Assembly (NCBI GenBank): GCA_049578545.1
Contig: JBAUMF010000030.1
Coordinates: 62,001-126,000, forward strand
DNA length: 64,000 nt
Direction: 5' to 3'
Source of the DNA: DASQBT01 sp049578545
GTDB taxonomy: Bacteria; Pseudomonadota; Gammaproteobacteria; Burkholderiales; Thiobacillaceae
Part shown: in pieces, positions 46,254-54,128 of the stretch
Position numbering within the stretch: the first letter of the stretch is position 1
Layout of the letters: each line of letters starts with the position of its first letter
Notes under the pieces: generated by a model
What the model was told of the DNA's origin: nothing
Seen by the model: the letters and a program-made list of their open reading frames with translations, nothing else
Databases searched by the model: none
Translations under genes and position numbers: made by a program

Positions 46254-46523
46254 CTATTCCCCCTCGCCGAACTTGTTGTTGATGAGCATGATGAGGGCGT
46301 TCATGGCATCCTGTTCATCAGGCCCATCGGTTTCAAGTTCAACCGTAGCTCCCTTTGCGGCGGCAAGCATCATCACGCCCATAATGCTCTTTGCGTTGAC
46401 CCGCCGCCCGTTGCGGCTCAGGTGCACCTGGCTCTGGAATCCGGAGGCTGCCTGGGTCAGTTTGGCTGATGCCCGGGCATGCAGCCCGAGCTCGTTGGTG
46501 ATTTCAATAGACTGCTGAAGCAT
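46254..46523 (-). CDS. ptsH: Phosphocarrier protein HPr
   Basis: 89-residue HPr. His15 (NELGLHARASAKL) takes phosphate from enzyme I. Ser46 (NAKSIMGVMML) is the classical HprK target and is intact. The ATG at 46523 gives the family N-terminus MLQQSIEITN; the longer frame up to 46664 is not HPr-like. It overlaps the 3' end of the EIIA gene by 20 bases, so the trio is one operon. The intact Ser46 matters because an HprK-related kinase lies about 4 kb away. Confidence 0.95.
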   Translation of the reverse strand: MLQQSIEITNELGLHARASAKLTQAASGFQSQVHLSRNGRRVNAKSIMGVMMLAAAKGATVELETDGPDEQDAMNALIMLINNKFGEGE

Positions 46524-46920
46524 TGGTATTGAGGTGGTCTTTAAGATTGAAAATACCTTCGACACCGCCCGAAACCGCCTTTGCGCTGAGCTCGGCCAGC
46601 GTGAGATAGCGATAGCTGAGCGCCTTGACGAGCATTGGCAGGTTGACTCCGGCAACACCTTCAACGTTGGCTGTGGTCAGCGCTTCAGCCACGCAGTTGC
46701 AGGGTGTCGCGCCGAAGATATCTGCCAGAACCAACACGCCTTCGCCCTGCTCCAGTTCGGCCAGCCTGGCACGGATGGCAGGAAATACGTCGTCATGGCT
46801 GGCATGGCCCCTGATATTGACCGCGGCGACCTGTTCCGGAGGCTTGCCAAGGATATGAGTCACGCAATCAATCAGCGTATCGCCCAGCGTGCCGTGGGTA
46901 ACCAGCAGGATTCCAATCAT
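46504..46920 (-). CDS. PTS EIIA component, mannose family
   Basis: A 138-residue EIIA-Man domain protein. It opens MIGILLVTHGTLGDTL, with His9 as the likely phosphate acceptor, and has VLVLADIFGATPCNCVAEA and a MLVKALSYR segment. In betaproteobacteria such stand-alone proteins precede ptsH-ptsI and are the output of an incomplete PTS, with a suspected regulatory role. The ATG chosen follows the family pattern; ten extra upstream codons are open. Operon order is EIIA-HPr-EI. Confidence 0.93.
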   Translation of the reverse strand: MIGILLVTHGTLGDTLIDCVTHILGKPPEQVAAVNIRGHASHDDVFPAIRARLAELEQGEGVLVLADIFGATPCNCVAEALTTANVEGVAGVNLPMLVKALSYRYLTLAELSAKAVSGGVEGIFNLKDHLNTNASAVY

Positions 46921-46965
46921 GATAGCCACGCAGAAAAACAATAACGGCATATTGTAGCCGGGGTG

Positions 46966-47000
46966 GGGCGGCTCTGAACAAAACTTGTTCAGAGCCGCCC
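46966..47000 (-). terminator. Strong hairpin between apbE and the PTS operon
   Basis: Perfect 16-bp stem GGGCGGCTCTGAACAA / TTGTTCAGAGCCGCCC with a three-base loop, touching the apbE stop codon. There is no clear U-run on the minus strand, so it may be a Rho-assisted terminator or a message-stabilising element, but its position separates gshA-gshB-apbE from the PTS genes. Confidence 0.6.
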
Positions 47001-48070
47001 TAGATCAGGTGATAAGCCTGTTTGGGGTCTGTCCACTTTAGGCGGGAAAGCAGGTCACGGGAAACCCATACCTGACCGCTAGGATCAATCGCCAGCACCA
47101 AGGGGGTTCCCAGCTGCCTCGATAAACCGGGCAGAGCCGGAATTCCTGCGATAAACAATGGCTTGGTCAGTACATCTGAGCGCACGCCTGAACGGGCTCC
47201 ATTGACCACAATGGTGACGGACTGCATGCCATCAGCGGGCCGACCGGATCGAGGATCGATCAGGTGGCAATAGCGTTTGCCGCCTGATTCAAAATAGCGC
47301 TGATAGTCGCCCGAGGTGCCGATGGCCTCGCCGTCTGCAAGTTCAAGTGTTGCAATCACGCCCGCTTGTCTGGGGTGCTGGATGCCGACCTGCCATGGCC
47401 GCTCACCATGGTGTCCCAAAGCCAATACATTGCCGCCGATATTAACCAAGGCATTGCTGACGCCCTGTTGCTTCAATATGGCTGCCGACTCGTCCAGTGC
47501 ATAACCCTTGGCATAACCCCCCAGGTCGATTCGTACGGCCGGGTTGTCGCTGCATGCCTGATGGTCTGTCACATGGATGCCGTCCATGCCGGGCTTAAGT
47601 GCGACTTGCTGGGCGACCAGCTCTTCGGCAGGCGGGGCGTTCAGGGGAGTGTCGCTCTGGAATCCCCAGAGCTTGATCAGATTGCCAATGGCGGGGTTGA
47701 ACAGTCCATTGGTTTGTTGAGAAAAGGTTTTTGCATCCTGCAGTATGAAAGCCAGTTCTTCATCAACGGTTACCCGCTTACCCGCTGATGCGAAAGCAGC
47801 ATTCAGCCTCTGCAAGTCCGAGGGCTGCCAGGCATGCAGTTTGTGGTGCAGCCGGTCAAAGCGGGAGAGCACAGCGGCAATCGCCGCGTTGGCCTTCTTT
47901 TCCTCCGCGCCATAAATGGACACCTCCACCAGCGTGCCGAATACATACGCCTGCTGGCGAGTGAGTGGCTCAGCTTGCGAACAGGCTGCGAGGAGCAAGA
48001 GCAGCAGGGTGTTGACATTTAGACGCACAACGAGGCCAACAAATCTGCCGCTATTGCCTAGCCAGTGCAA
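47000..48070 (-). CDS. apbE: FAD:protein FMN transferase, lipoprotein
   Basis: Covalently attaches FMN to threonines of exported flavoproteins (Rnf, Nqr, NosR-type). 356 residues at most. The signal segment VNTLLLLLLAACSQ ends in a lipobox, so the enzyme is a membrane-bound periplasmic lipoprotein. YVFGTLVEVSIYG, the VRIDLGGYAKGYALD segment and RYCHLIDPRSGRPADGM with the conserved His-Asp are typical. The ORF start overlaps gshB by 13 bases; a GTG 14 codons in (48028) would give a cleaner signal peptide. No flavoprotein target is nearby. Confidence 0.9.
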   Translation of the reverse strand: MHWLGNSGRFVGLVVRLNVNTLLLLLLAACSQAEPLTRQQAYVFGTLVEVSIYGAEEKKANAAIAAVLSRFDRLHHKLHAWQPSDLQRLNAAFASAGKRVTVDEELAFILQDAKTFSQQTNGLFNPAIGNLIKLWGFQSDTPLNAPPAEELVAQQVALKPGMDGIHVTDHQACSDNPAVRIDLGGYAKGYALDESAAILKQQGVSNALVNIGGNVLALGHHGERPWQVGIQHPRQAGVIATLELADGEAIGTSGDYQRYFESGGKRYCHLIDPRSGRPADGMQSVTIVVNGARSGVRSDVLTKPLFIAGIPALPGLSRQLGTPLVLAIDPSGQVWVSRDLLSRLKWTDPKQAYHLI

Positions 48071-48999
48071 AATGTTTCCAGTTCGGCGGTAAAGTAGTCG
48101 GCCACATCGAAGCCGGTTTGCTCGGTGATCTCCACAAAACCGGTCGGGCTGGTGACATTGATTTCTGTCAGGCAGTCGCCGATGATGTCGAGCCCGACCA
48201 GAAACAGCCCCTTTTCTCTTGCCAGCCGGCCCACTGCCATGGCAATTTGCCGATCCCGTTCCGACAGGTTCTGGGCTACCCCTCTGCCGCCTGCCGCCAG
48301 ATTGCCGCGCGTTTCACCGGCTTGCGGAATGCGTGCGAGCGCATAGGGTATGGGCTCGCCATTGATCAGCAACACCCGTTTGTCGCCGTGAACAATGGCG
48401 GGCAGATATTTCTGTGCCATGATCGCGTGGCTTCCATGCTGCGTCAGGGTTTCCAGTATGCTGTTGCGGTTGGGGTCGGCAGGGCGCAAATGGAACACGC
48501 CGCTTCCACCCATGGCATGCAGTGGCTTGACGATCACATCCCCATGTTCGGCGAGGAAATCGCCAACCAGTTGCATGCTTGCCGTCACCAGTGTGGGAGC
48601 GATGAATTGGGGAAAGCGGAAGATCGCCAGCTTTTCGTTGAAATCCCTCAGGCCCGATGCGCGGCTGAACACGCTTGCTCCCTGGGCTTCAGCCAGCGAA
48701 AGCAGGTGGGTCGTGGCGAGATAGTCGATATCCACTGGCGGGTCCTTGCGCATGAGGACGCCATCAAATGTGGACAGTGAGGCTTCTTCGTCAGCTCCTT
48801 CCTGGTACCAATGCGCCGCATTGGAAATTTCCAGCCTGCGTGTGCGTGCGCTGACCTGGCCTTCAAGACAGAAAATATCCTGCTGCTCGCAGGCCGCAAC
48901 TTCATGGCCTCGTTTGTGCGCCGCACGCATTATGGCGATGCTTGTATCCTTGTAATGTTTAAGGCTGGAGAGCGGGTCGAGAACGAAAAGCAGCTTCAT
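48058..48999 (-). CDS. gshB: Glutathione synthetase
   Basis: ATP-grasp enzyme joining glycine to gamma-glutamylcysteine. 313 residues, near E. coli GshB (316). It has MKLLFVLDPLSSLKHYKDTSIAIMRAA, LMRKDPPVDIDYL, VIVKPLHAMGGSGVFHL (ATP site), GDKRVLLINGEPIPYALARIP and FVGLDIIGDCLTEINVTSPTGFVEI. The last is the near-invariant C-terminus. The ATG overlaps the stop of the small ORF that fills the gap to gshA. Confidence 0.97.
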   Translation of the reverse strand: MKLLFVLDPLSSLKHYKDTSIAIMRAAHKRGHEVAACEQQDIFCLEGQVSARTRRLEISNAAHWYQEGADEEASLSTFDGVLMRKDPPVDIDYLATTHLLSLAEAQGASVFSRASGLRDFNEKLAIFRFPQFIAPTLVTASMQLVGDFLAEHGDVIVKPLHAMGGSGVFHLRPADPNRNSILETLTQHGSHAIMAQKYLPAIVHGDKRVLLINGEPIPYALARIPQAGETRGNLAAGGRGVAQNLSERDRQIAMAVGRLAREKGLFLVGLDIIGDCLTEINVTSPTGFVEITEQTGFDVADYFTAELETFCTG

Positions 49000-49205
49000 G
49001 CCGCCGTCTCCGTTACCTGCATGACTGTTCCGGCACCGTCGTGTCGGCTCCCGGCGGTATTCGCGGGCGTGCGCATCCCAGCCACGTGGGGAACCGGCGT
49101 AACGGCTGCGCCTGCATAGCTGCGTAGTGGAGCCGGTTCGTTATGGCGCATCCGTCGCACACGTTCCGAGGCGCGATGCTTCAGCGGCATCTGCTTACTG
49201 CTCAT
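48996..49205 (-). CDS. Possible small protein coupled between gshA and gshB
   Basis: A 69-codon ORF that starts in the gshA stop codon and ends in the gshB start codon, with four-base ATGA overlaps at both ends. The product is basic, with no membrane segment or cysteine, and matches no family that I know (MSSKQMPLKHRASER...). Exact overlap on both sides suggests translational coupling, but the sequence looks poorly structured. It may instead be a translated spacer whose only role is ribosome hand-over. I judge real coding status uncertain. Confidence 0.35.
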   Translation of the reverse strand: MSSKQMPLKHRASERVRRMRHNEPAPLRSYAGAAVTPVPHVAGMRTPANTAGSRHDGAGTVMQVTETAA

Positions 49206-50488
49206 GCCGCCGCCATGTCATTGAGGGTCTCGTCCAGTTCGATACTGGCAGCGAGCATGGCCAGCCGGGCGATGACGCCATAGGCATAAAACCGGTTGGG
49301 CATCGCGTCAGGATTAAGGTTGCGGTCGGGCAGCTGGCAGGAAGCTTCAAAGGCCAGGGGAACGAAATGCATGCCAGGGGCATTGAGGTTTTCGTCCACG
49401 CCGCGTCCGGTATGGACGCGGTAAAAGCCGCCCACCACAAAGTGATCGACCATGTAGACCACCGGCTCTGCCACGGCTTCGTTGATGCTTTCAAACGTGT
49501 AGACGCCCTCCTGGATCAATACCTGGGTATTTTCCGTTCCCTCCTTGATCACCGCCATTTTGTTGCGCTGCTTGCGGTTGAGGTCCATGACGTCTTCCGC
49601 TGATTTAACGGTCATGATGCCCATGCCATAGGTCCCGGCATCCGCTTTCACAATGATGAAGGGATCCTTGTCAATCTTGTATTCCGTGTATTTGGCCCGG
49701 ATTTTATCTAGCATTGCGTCGACCTTTTCCGCCAGACAAGCCTCTCCCTGGCGGGACTGGAAATTGATCTGCCCGCATTGTTCAAAATAGGGATCGATCA
49801 ACCAGGAATCGATGTTCAGTAAACGGCTGAATTCATTGGCCAGGTGGGCGTAGGCTTTGAAATGACGGGACTTGCGCCGCTGGTGCCAGCCGGCATAGAG
49901 CGGCGGCATGATGGTTTGCTCAATATCCCTGAGCACCTCCGGCACCCCGGCAGACAAGTCGTTGTTGAGCAACACGGCACAGGGGTCAAAGTCCTTCAAT
50001 CCCACCCGGCCACCGTTGCGGACAATGGGTTCGAGGGTGATGCGGCCGCCATCCGGCAGTTCCAGTGTGGTTGGCTGGGTGATTTCAGGAATCAATGTTC
50101 CGATGCGAACCACCAGGCCAGTTTGCCGCAATATTCTCGCGAGCACGGCCACATTCTGCAAATAGAATGTATTGCGCGTATGGTTTTCTGGAATCAGTAA
50201 CAATCGCTGGGCATTGCCACATATCTTTTCCACCGCGCCCATGGCGGCATGGACGCATAAGGCCATGAACGCGGGGCTGAGGTTATTGAATCCACCGGGG
50301 AACAGGTTGGTGTCGACCGGCGCCAGTTTGAAACCGGCGTTACGGATGTCCACTGAGGTATAGAACGGCGCCGCATGTTCCTGCCATTGCTGGCGGAACC
50401 AGAATTCGATTGCAGGCTGCGCATCGAGCAGACGTTTCTCCAGTTCGTGGAGCGGGCCGGTAAGTGCGGTGGTGAGGTGAGGAACCAT
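49202..50488 (-). CDS. gshA: Glutamate-cysteine ligase, Acidithiobacillus type
   Basis: Rate-limiting step of glutathione synthesis. The 428-residue protein belongs to the ligase family first defined in Acidithiobacillus ferrooxidans (TIGR02049 type), different from the E. coli enzyme. Characteristic parts include FYTSVDIRNAGFKLAPVDTNLFPGGFNNL, RLLLIPENHTRN, LNNDLSAGVPEVL, the KADAGTYGMGIMTV ATP-site segment and QEGVYTFESINEAVAEPVVYMVD. It is followed by gshB via a possible small coupled ORF. Confidence 0.94.
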   Translation of the reverse strand: MVPHLTTALTGPLHELEKRLLDAQPAIEFWFRQQWQEHAAPFYTSVDIRNAGFKLAPVDTNLFPGGFNNLSPAFMALCVHAAMGAVEKICGNAQRLLLIPENHTRNTFYLQNVAVLARILRQTGLVVRIGTLIPEITQPTTLELPDGGRITLEPIVRNGGRVGLKDFDPCAVLLNNDLSAGVPEVLRDIEQTIMPPLYAGWHQRRKSRHFKAYAHLANEFSRLLNIDSWLIDPYFEQCGQINFQSRQGEACLAEKVDAMLDKIRAKYTEYKIDKDPFIIVKADAGTYGMGIMTVKSAEDVMDLNRKQRNKMAVIKEGTENTQVLIQEGVYTFESINEAVAEPVVYMVDHFVVGGFYRVHTGRGVDENLNAPGMHFVPLAFEASCQLPDRNLNPDAMPNRFYAYGVIARLAMLAASIELDETLNDMAAA

Positions 50489-50525
50489 ATGATGAAATTT
50501 GTACGCAATGGGGTCATTCTAGCGA

Positions 50526-50981
50526 ATGTTTGACATTGTCCTGTATCAACCTGAAATTCCCCCCAACACGGGCAACCTCATTCGTCTGGCGGCCAACACC
50601 GGCTGCCGTCTTCACCTGGTCAAACCACTTGGTTTCAAGCTGGATGACAGGCAACTTGTGCGAGCCGGTCTGGACTACCATGACATGGCCAATGTAACCG
50701 TGCACGAAAACTGGCAGTCGGTGAGGAGCGCACTGAAAGGCAGAATGTGGTGGGCGTTCACAACCAGGGCCGCATGCGTTTATGGCGATGCCCATTTCGA
50801 GCCAGGCGATGTATTGTTGTTCGGCCCGGAAACCAGGGGCTTGCCGCTGGAACTGCTGGAAGAATTTCCGGCGCAGGCCAGATTGAAGCTGCCGATGAAG
50901 AAAGACTCGCGCAGCATGAATCTGTCGAATGCAGTCAGCGTTGCCGTCTACGAAGCCTGGCGGCAGAACGGGTTTGGCTAG
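50526..50981 (+). CDS. trmL: tRNA (cytidine/uridine-34-2'-O)-methyltransferase
   Basis: SPOUT-class enzyme that 2'-O-methylates the wobble base of leucine tRNAs. 151 residues (E. coli TrmL 157). It opens MFDIVLYQPEIPPNTGNLIRLAANTGC, with LDYHDMANVTVHENW, LLFGPETRGLPLELLE and the C-terminal knot motif SMNLSNAVSVAVYEAWRQNGF. It is the only plus-strand gene in a long minus-strand region. Its last four bases overlap the 3' end of gpsA. Confidence 0.96.
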   Translation: MFDIVLYQPEIPPNTGNLIRLAANTGCRLHLVKPLGFKLDDRQLVRAGLDYHDMANVTVHENWQSVRSALKGRMWWAFTTRAACVYGDAHFEPGDVLLFGPETRGLPLELLEEFPAQARLKLPMKKDSRSMNLSNAVSVAVYEAWRQNGFG

Positions 50982-51964
50982 AACTGGTTTTCTGCTTTCT
51001 GGCTGCGACTGAGCAAGTCTTCGACAGCCTGCCGCGCGGGCAGGCTGTCGAAAAGGATATGTTTGACCGCGCCCGTGATGGGCATGTCCACGCCAAATTG
51101 ATCGGCGAGCTTGATGGCTTCACGAGCGGTGTTCACGCCCTCGGCCACATGGCCAAGTTCCAGAAGGATTTCGGGCAGTGTTTTCCCCTCGGCCAGCTTG
51201 AGGCCGACCTGGCGGTTGCGGGAGAGCTCACCGGTGCAGGTGAGGATCAAATCGCCCATACCTGTCAGGCCCATGATGGTTTCGGTGTGGGCGCCCAAGG
51301 CAATGCCCAATCGGGCCATCTCCGCTGCGGCGCGGGTAATCAGCGCGGCGCGGGCATTGTGGCCAAAGCCGAGGCCGTCGGAAATGCCGGCCGCAATCGC
51401 CATGACGTTTTTCAGCGCGCCGCCGATTTCCACGCCGATCACGTCCTCGCTGGTGTAGATACGCAGGCTGCCGCCGTGAAGCCGGCTGGCAATGCGTTTG
51501 GCAAATTCTGCATTGCTGCTCGCCAAGGTGAGCGCGGTAGGGTGGCCTGCGGCAACCTCCTGGGCGAAGCTGGGGCCAGAGAGTACAGCACGTGGCAGGT
51601 TGGATGGGAGCACTTCTGCTGCAACCTCATCCAGCCTTTTGCCGGTGCCGGGCTCCAGCCCCTTGCATACCCAGATGAGGGGCAGGGATTTGTCTGCGAT
51701 TGCATGCAACATGGGACGAAACCCCGCCGTGGGGACAGAAATGATCAGCAGCTCGGCGTTGCGGCAGGCGGCGTCCAGATCGGATTCAAGTTTGAGCGTC
51801 GATGGAATGGAATGACCCGGGAGATAACGGGCATTCTGCCGATCGCTTGACATGCTGCTTATGTGTTCAGGGTTGCGACTCCAGAGCGTGACCTGATGGC
51901 GCGGGGCAAAGTGAATCGCCAGAGCGGTCCCCCAGGCGCCCGCACCCAGGATGGCAATGTTCAT
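50978..51964 (-). CDS. gpsA: Glycerol-3-phosphate dehydrogenase [NAD(P)+]
   Basis: Reduces dihydroxyacetone phosphate to glycerol-3-phosphate for phospholipid synthesis. 328 residues. The dinucleotide motif is ILGAGAWGTALA; RNARYLPGHSIP, the VWVCKGLEPGTG-like segment, VLSGPSFAQEVA, the catalytic-Lys region GALKNVMAIAAGISDGLGFGHN and the MGLTGMGDLILTCTG motif are present. Overlaps the SH3 gene by four bases; secB-SH3-gpsA are coupled, consistent with the conserved secB-gpsA pairing. Confidence 0.97.
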   Translation of the reverse strand: MNIAILGAGAWGTALAIHFAPRHQVTLWSRNPEHISSMSSDRQNARYLPGHSIPSTLKLESDLDAACRNAELLIISVPTAGFRPMLHAIADKSLPLIWVCKGLEPGTGKRLDEVAAEVLPSNLPRAVLSGPSFAQEVAAGHPTALTLASSNAEFAKRIASRLHGGSLRIYTSEDVIGVEIGGALKNVMAIAAGISDGLGFGHNARAALITRAAAEMARLGIALGAHTETIMGLTGMGDLILTCTGELSRNRQVGLKLAEGKTLPEILLELGHVAEGVNTAREAIKLADQFGVDMPITGAVKHILFDSLPARQAVEDLLSRSQKAENQF

Positions 51965-52413
51965 TGTCCCCAGATGTCCAGCAGGCTGAGGTAGCCTTCA
52001 CCGCCTTGCGGATGGCGAACCCTGAGCCAACCGGGCTCCCCGGAATCACCAGACAGTTCGAGGGATACCCCCCGTGTCACTCGGTACCGAGTTGGTGCAT
52101 CCGTCTGCGGCTTTTCCAGAACATTGGCTGTGGCCGATGTCACGACTACCCTGGGTTTCCCTTGAGCGTCAGAGGATTCAATCCAGAGAAGATCGCCGGT
52201 TTGATCGCGCACTTTCAGCCAATTTTCGACACGAACCAGCACTTCGAACGGGTAGCCTGGCCCGACGATGGCGCTCCTGGTTGCCGCCACGGACGGAGCA
52301 TCATAAAGAATTGCCGGCCGGCCTGTGGTGACATAATCAAGGTCAGCTTCAGCTACCGGGGCAGCCATGAGGGCTAAACCGGCCAGCGTGGCTGACGCGA
52401 TGCAACGTATCAA
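51961..52413 (-). CDS. Exported SH3-domain protein
   Basis: A 150-residue protein with a signal peptide (SATLAGLALMAAPVAEA) and one bacterial SH3-like domain (about 30-95; ILYDAPSVAATRSAIVGPGYPFEVLVRVENWLKVRDQTGDLLWIE), then a second, degenerate SH3-like repeat (about 95-145; VEKPQTDAPTRYRVTRG-like). Such proteins bind cell-wall or periplasmic partners, but the partner here is unknown. Overlaps secB and gpsA by four bases on each side. This insertion between secB and gpsA is known in other betaproteobacteria. Confidence 0.88.
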   Translation of the reverse strand: MIRCIASATLAGLALMAAPVAEADLDYVTTGRPAILYDAPSVAATRSAIVGPGYPFEVLVRVENWLKVRDQTGDLLWIESSDAQGKPRVVVTSATANVLEKPQTDAPTRYRVTRGVSLELSGDSGEPGWLRVRHPQGGEGYLSLLDIWGQ

Positions 52414-52871
52414 TGCGTTGCGCTGCCGGGCTGTTGCGCGGCCTGTTGTTGCTGCATGAACAGGGCCTCAAAGTTGACGGGGTTGAGCAGCATGGGCGGG
52501 AAGCCGGCACGGATCACTACATCCGAAATGGATTCGCGCAGATAAGGGAACACGATGTTGGGGCAGCCTATGCCCAGCACCATGGGAAGCTGATCCTGCG
52601 GTACGCCCTGGATGCGGAAAATTCCCGCCTGGGTAATTTCCACCAGGAACGCAGTCTTGTCCTTGATCTTTGCGTTGATGGTTGAGGTGATTGTGACCTC
52701 GAACATGTCCAGACCGATGTTGTTGGCCTGGGTGTTGAGCTGCACATCGATCTGGGGTTGCTCGCGCTCCAGGAATACGGCGGGTGCGCCAGGAACTTCC
52801 ACTGACAAGTCCTTGACGTATAGTTTTTCGATATTGAAACCCATCTGGGCCTGTGGTTGCTCTTCAGCCAT
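52410..52871 (-). CDS. secB: Protein-export chaperone SecB
   Basis: Tetrameric cytosolic chaperone that keeps preproteins unfolded and hands them to SecA. 153 residues (E. coli 155). It has QAQMGFNIEKLYVKDLSVE, the peptide-binding groove segments and the near-invariant LGIGCPNIVFPYLRESISDVVIRAGFPPMLLNPVNFEALF. A Gln-rich tail follows. Located in the rhodanese-grxC-(trxC)-secB-gpsA order frequent in this class. Confidence 0.98.
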   Translation of the reverse strand: MAEEQPQAQMGFNIEKLYVKDLSVEVPGAPAVFLEREQPQIDVQLNTQANNIGLDMFEVTITSTINAKIKDKTAFLVEITQAGIFRIQGVPQDQLPMVLGIGCPNIVFPYLRESISDVVIRAGFPPMLLNPVNFEALFMQQQQAAQQPGSATH

Positions 52872-52960
52872 GAAAACTCCCTGTGAATGTCGTGGGGCCG
52901 ATGGGGTCGGCCGATCAAGCCGCTATTCTAACTGAGGTTCGAACGTTCCATGTCAGCGGA

Positions 52961-53386
52961 CTACACCCCGTTCGCAGCCAGCCAACGCTTTAGGTTGACC
53001 CCATCCATGGCCCCTGCCTGGCGGGCGATCTCCCGGCCATTCCTGAAAATGGCCAGCGTGGGAATACTGCGAATGCCATAGCGTGCAGCCAACCCCTGCT
53101 CTGTTTCGGTTTCCACTTTGGCAAAGCATGCGCGGTTAGCCAGCTCGATCGCAACCTGGGCAAAAACCGGCGCCATCATCTTGCAGGGGCCGCACCAGGT
53201 GGCCCAGAAATCCACCACCACGGGCAGGCCGGATCGGCTGATAAAGGTATCAAAACGGCTGCTGCTCAGGTCAATGGCTTTGCCAGGCAAAAGCGGCTGG
53301 TGACATTTCCCACAGCTGGGGTGATCAGTCAGACGTGAATCGGGAACACGATTGATGGCTGAGCATGAGGGACAGACGAGTTCCAT
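52961..53386 (-). CDS. trxC: Thioredoxin 2
   Basis: Zinc-containing thioredoxin used against oxidative stress. 141 residues. The N-terminal zinc module has Cys5/Cys8 and Cys25/Cys28 (CPSC, CGKC); the active site is WCGPC with Cys65/Cys68 in VVVDFWATWCGPCKMMAP, followed by the cis-Pro segment GIRSIPTLAIF. It lies between grxC and secB on the same strand with short gaps, part of a thiol/sulfur gene run (rhodanese, glutaredoxin, thioredoxin). Confidence 0.95.
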   Translation of the reverse strand: MELVCPSCSAINRVPDSRLTDHPSCGKCHQPLLPGKAIDLSSSRFDTFISRSGLPVVVDFWATWCGPCKMMAPVFAQVAIELANRACFAKVETETEQGLAARYGIRSIPTLAIFRNGREIARQAGAMDGVNLKRWLAANGV

Positions 53387-53436
53387 GGCGCATCTCCAAA
53401 ATATCTTTTATAGAGATGCGGGCGGTAGGGCAAAAA

Positions 53437-53694
53437 TCAAGCGCCAAGCAATGGGTCCAGTTCGCCCCTGGCATTGAGCGCCGACAGTTCGTCGAAGCCA
53501 CCGACGTGACGTTCGCCAATGTAGATTTGAGGCACTGTGCGTCGACCGGTCCGCTCCATCATTTCTTCGCGCAGGCCTGGTTGCAGGTCAATGCGTATCT
53601 TTTCGATCTGCGCCACGCCTTTTGAACTCAACAATCGTTCCGCCGCGACACAGTAGGGGCATACTGCAGTGCAATACATCGTGATCTTGGTCAT
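53437..53694 (-). CDS. grxC: Glutaredoxin 3
   Basis: Dithiol glutaredoxin of 85 residues. Active site CPYC (Cys12/Cys15) in MYCTAVCPYCVAAERLL; RTVPQIYIGERHVGGFDEL carries the glutathione-binding TVP and GG motifs. The start with MTKITMYC is used; the longer open frame to 53937 overlaps the rhodanese gene in another phase and is not glutaredoxin. Eight bases separate it from the rhodanese gene, so they are co-transcribed. Confidence 0.97.
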   Translation of the reverse strand: MTKITMYCTAVCPYCVAAERLLSSKGVAQIEKIRIDLQPGLREEMMERTGRRTVPQIYIGERHVGGFDELSALNARGELDPLLGA

Positions 53695-53702
53695 AACCTG
53701 GG

Positions 53703-54128
53703 TCACTTCTTGATGATAGGAAGATTGGCCTGTTCCCAGGCGATGATTCCGCCTGTCAGGTTGTGTGCCTGTTGGAAACCGTTCTTCTTGAGGGTGCGAC
53801 AGGCTGAGGCAGACCGGTGGCCACTTCGACAACTCACGACAACGGGTCTGTCCTTGTACTTGTCGAGTTCCGAGATTCGTTTGGGCAGCTGCGCCAAAGG
53901 AATGTGCTTTGCATTGGGCAAATGGCCTTCGGCCCACTCCTTGTCCTCGCGCACATCCAGGACCAGGGCGTCGTCATTGATCAAACGGGTGGCCTCCGCC
54001 GTGCCAACCTGGCTTACGCCGGATATCTTGTCGCCAAAACTCTGCCACAGCAGCATGCCGCCGCTGACAAGTGCAACGCCGACCAGCAACAGATTATTTT
54101 GCACAAACTCGATAGTCGTCATATTCAA
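53703..54128 (-). CDS. Membrane-anchored single-domain rhodanese
   Basis: Sulfurtransferase/persulfide-handling protein of 141 residues. One N-terminal membrane helix (about 10-29) anchors a rhodanese domain (40-140). The active-site loop is CRSGHR with Cys100, and DVREDKEWAEGHLPNAKHIP is the usual first motif. It starts inside the stop of the DUF2892 gene (ATGA). Together they reproduce the two parts of E. coli YgaP (rhodanese plus DUF2892 membrane domain) as separate genes. Confidence 0.92.
   Translation of the reverse strand: MNMTTIEFVQNNLLLVGVALVSGGMLLWQSFGDKISGVSQVGTAEATRLINDDALVLDVREDKEWAEGHLPNAKHIPLAQLPKRISELDKYKDRPVVVSCRSGHRSASACRTLKKNGFQQAHNLTGGIIAWEQANLPIIKK

Noticed and set aside
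46524..46664. N-terminal extension of HPr
   Set aside because: The 47 extra residues are the EIIA gene read in another frame; HPr begins at MLQQSIEITN.
53695..53937. N-terminal extension of glutaredoxin
   Set aside because: Overlaps the rhodanese gene out of phase; glutaredoxin homology starts at MTKITMYC.
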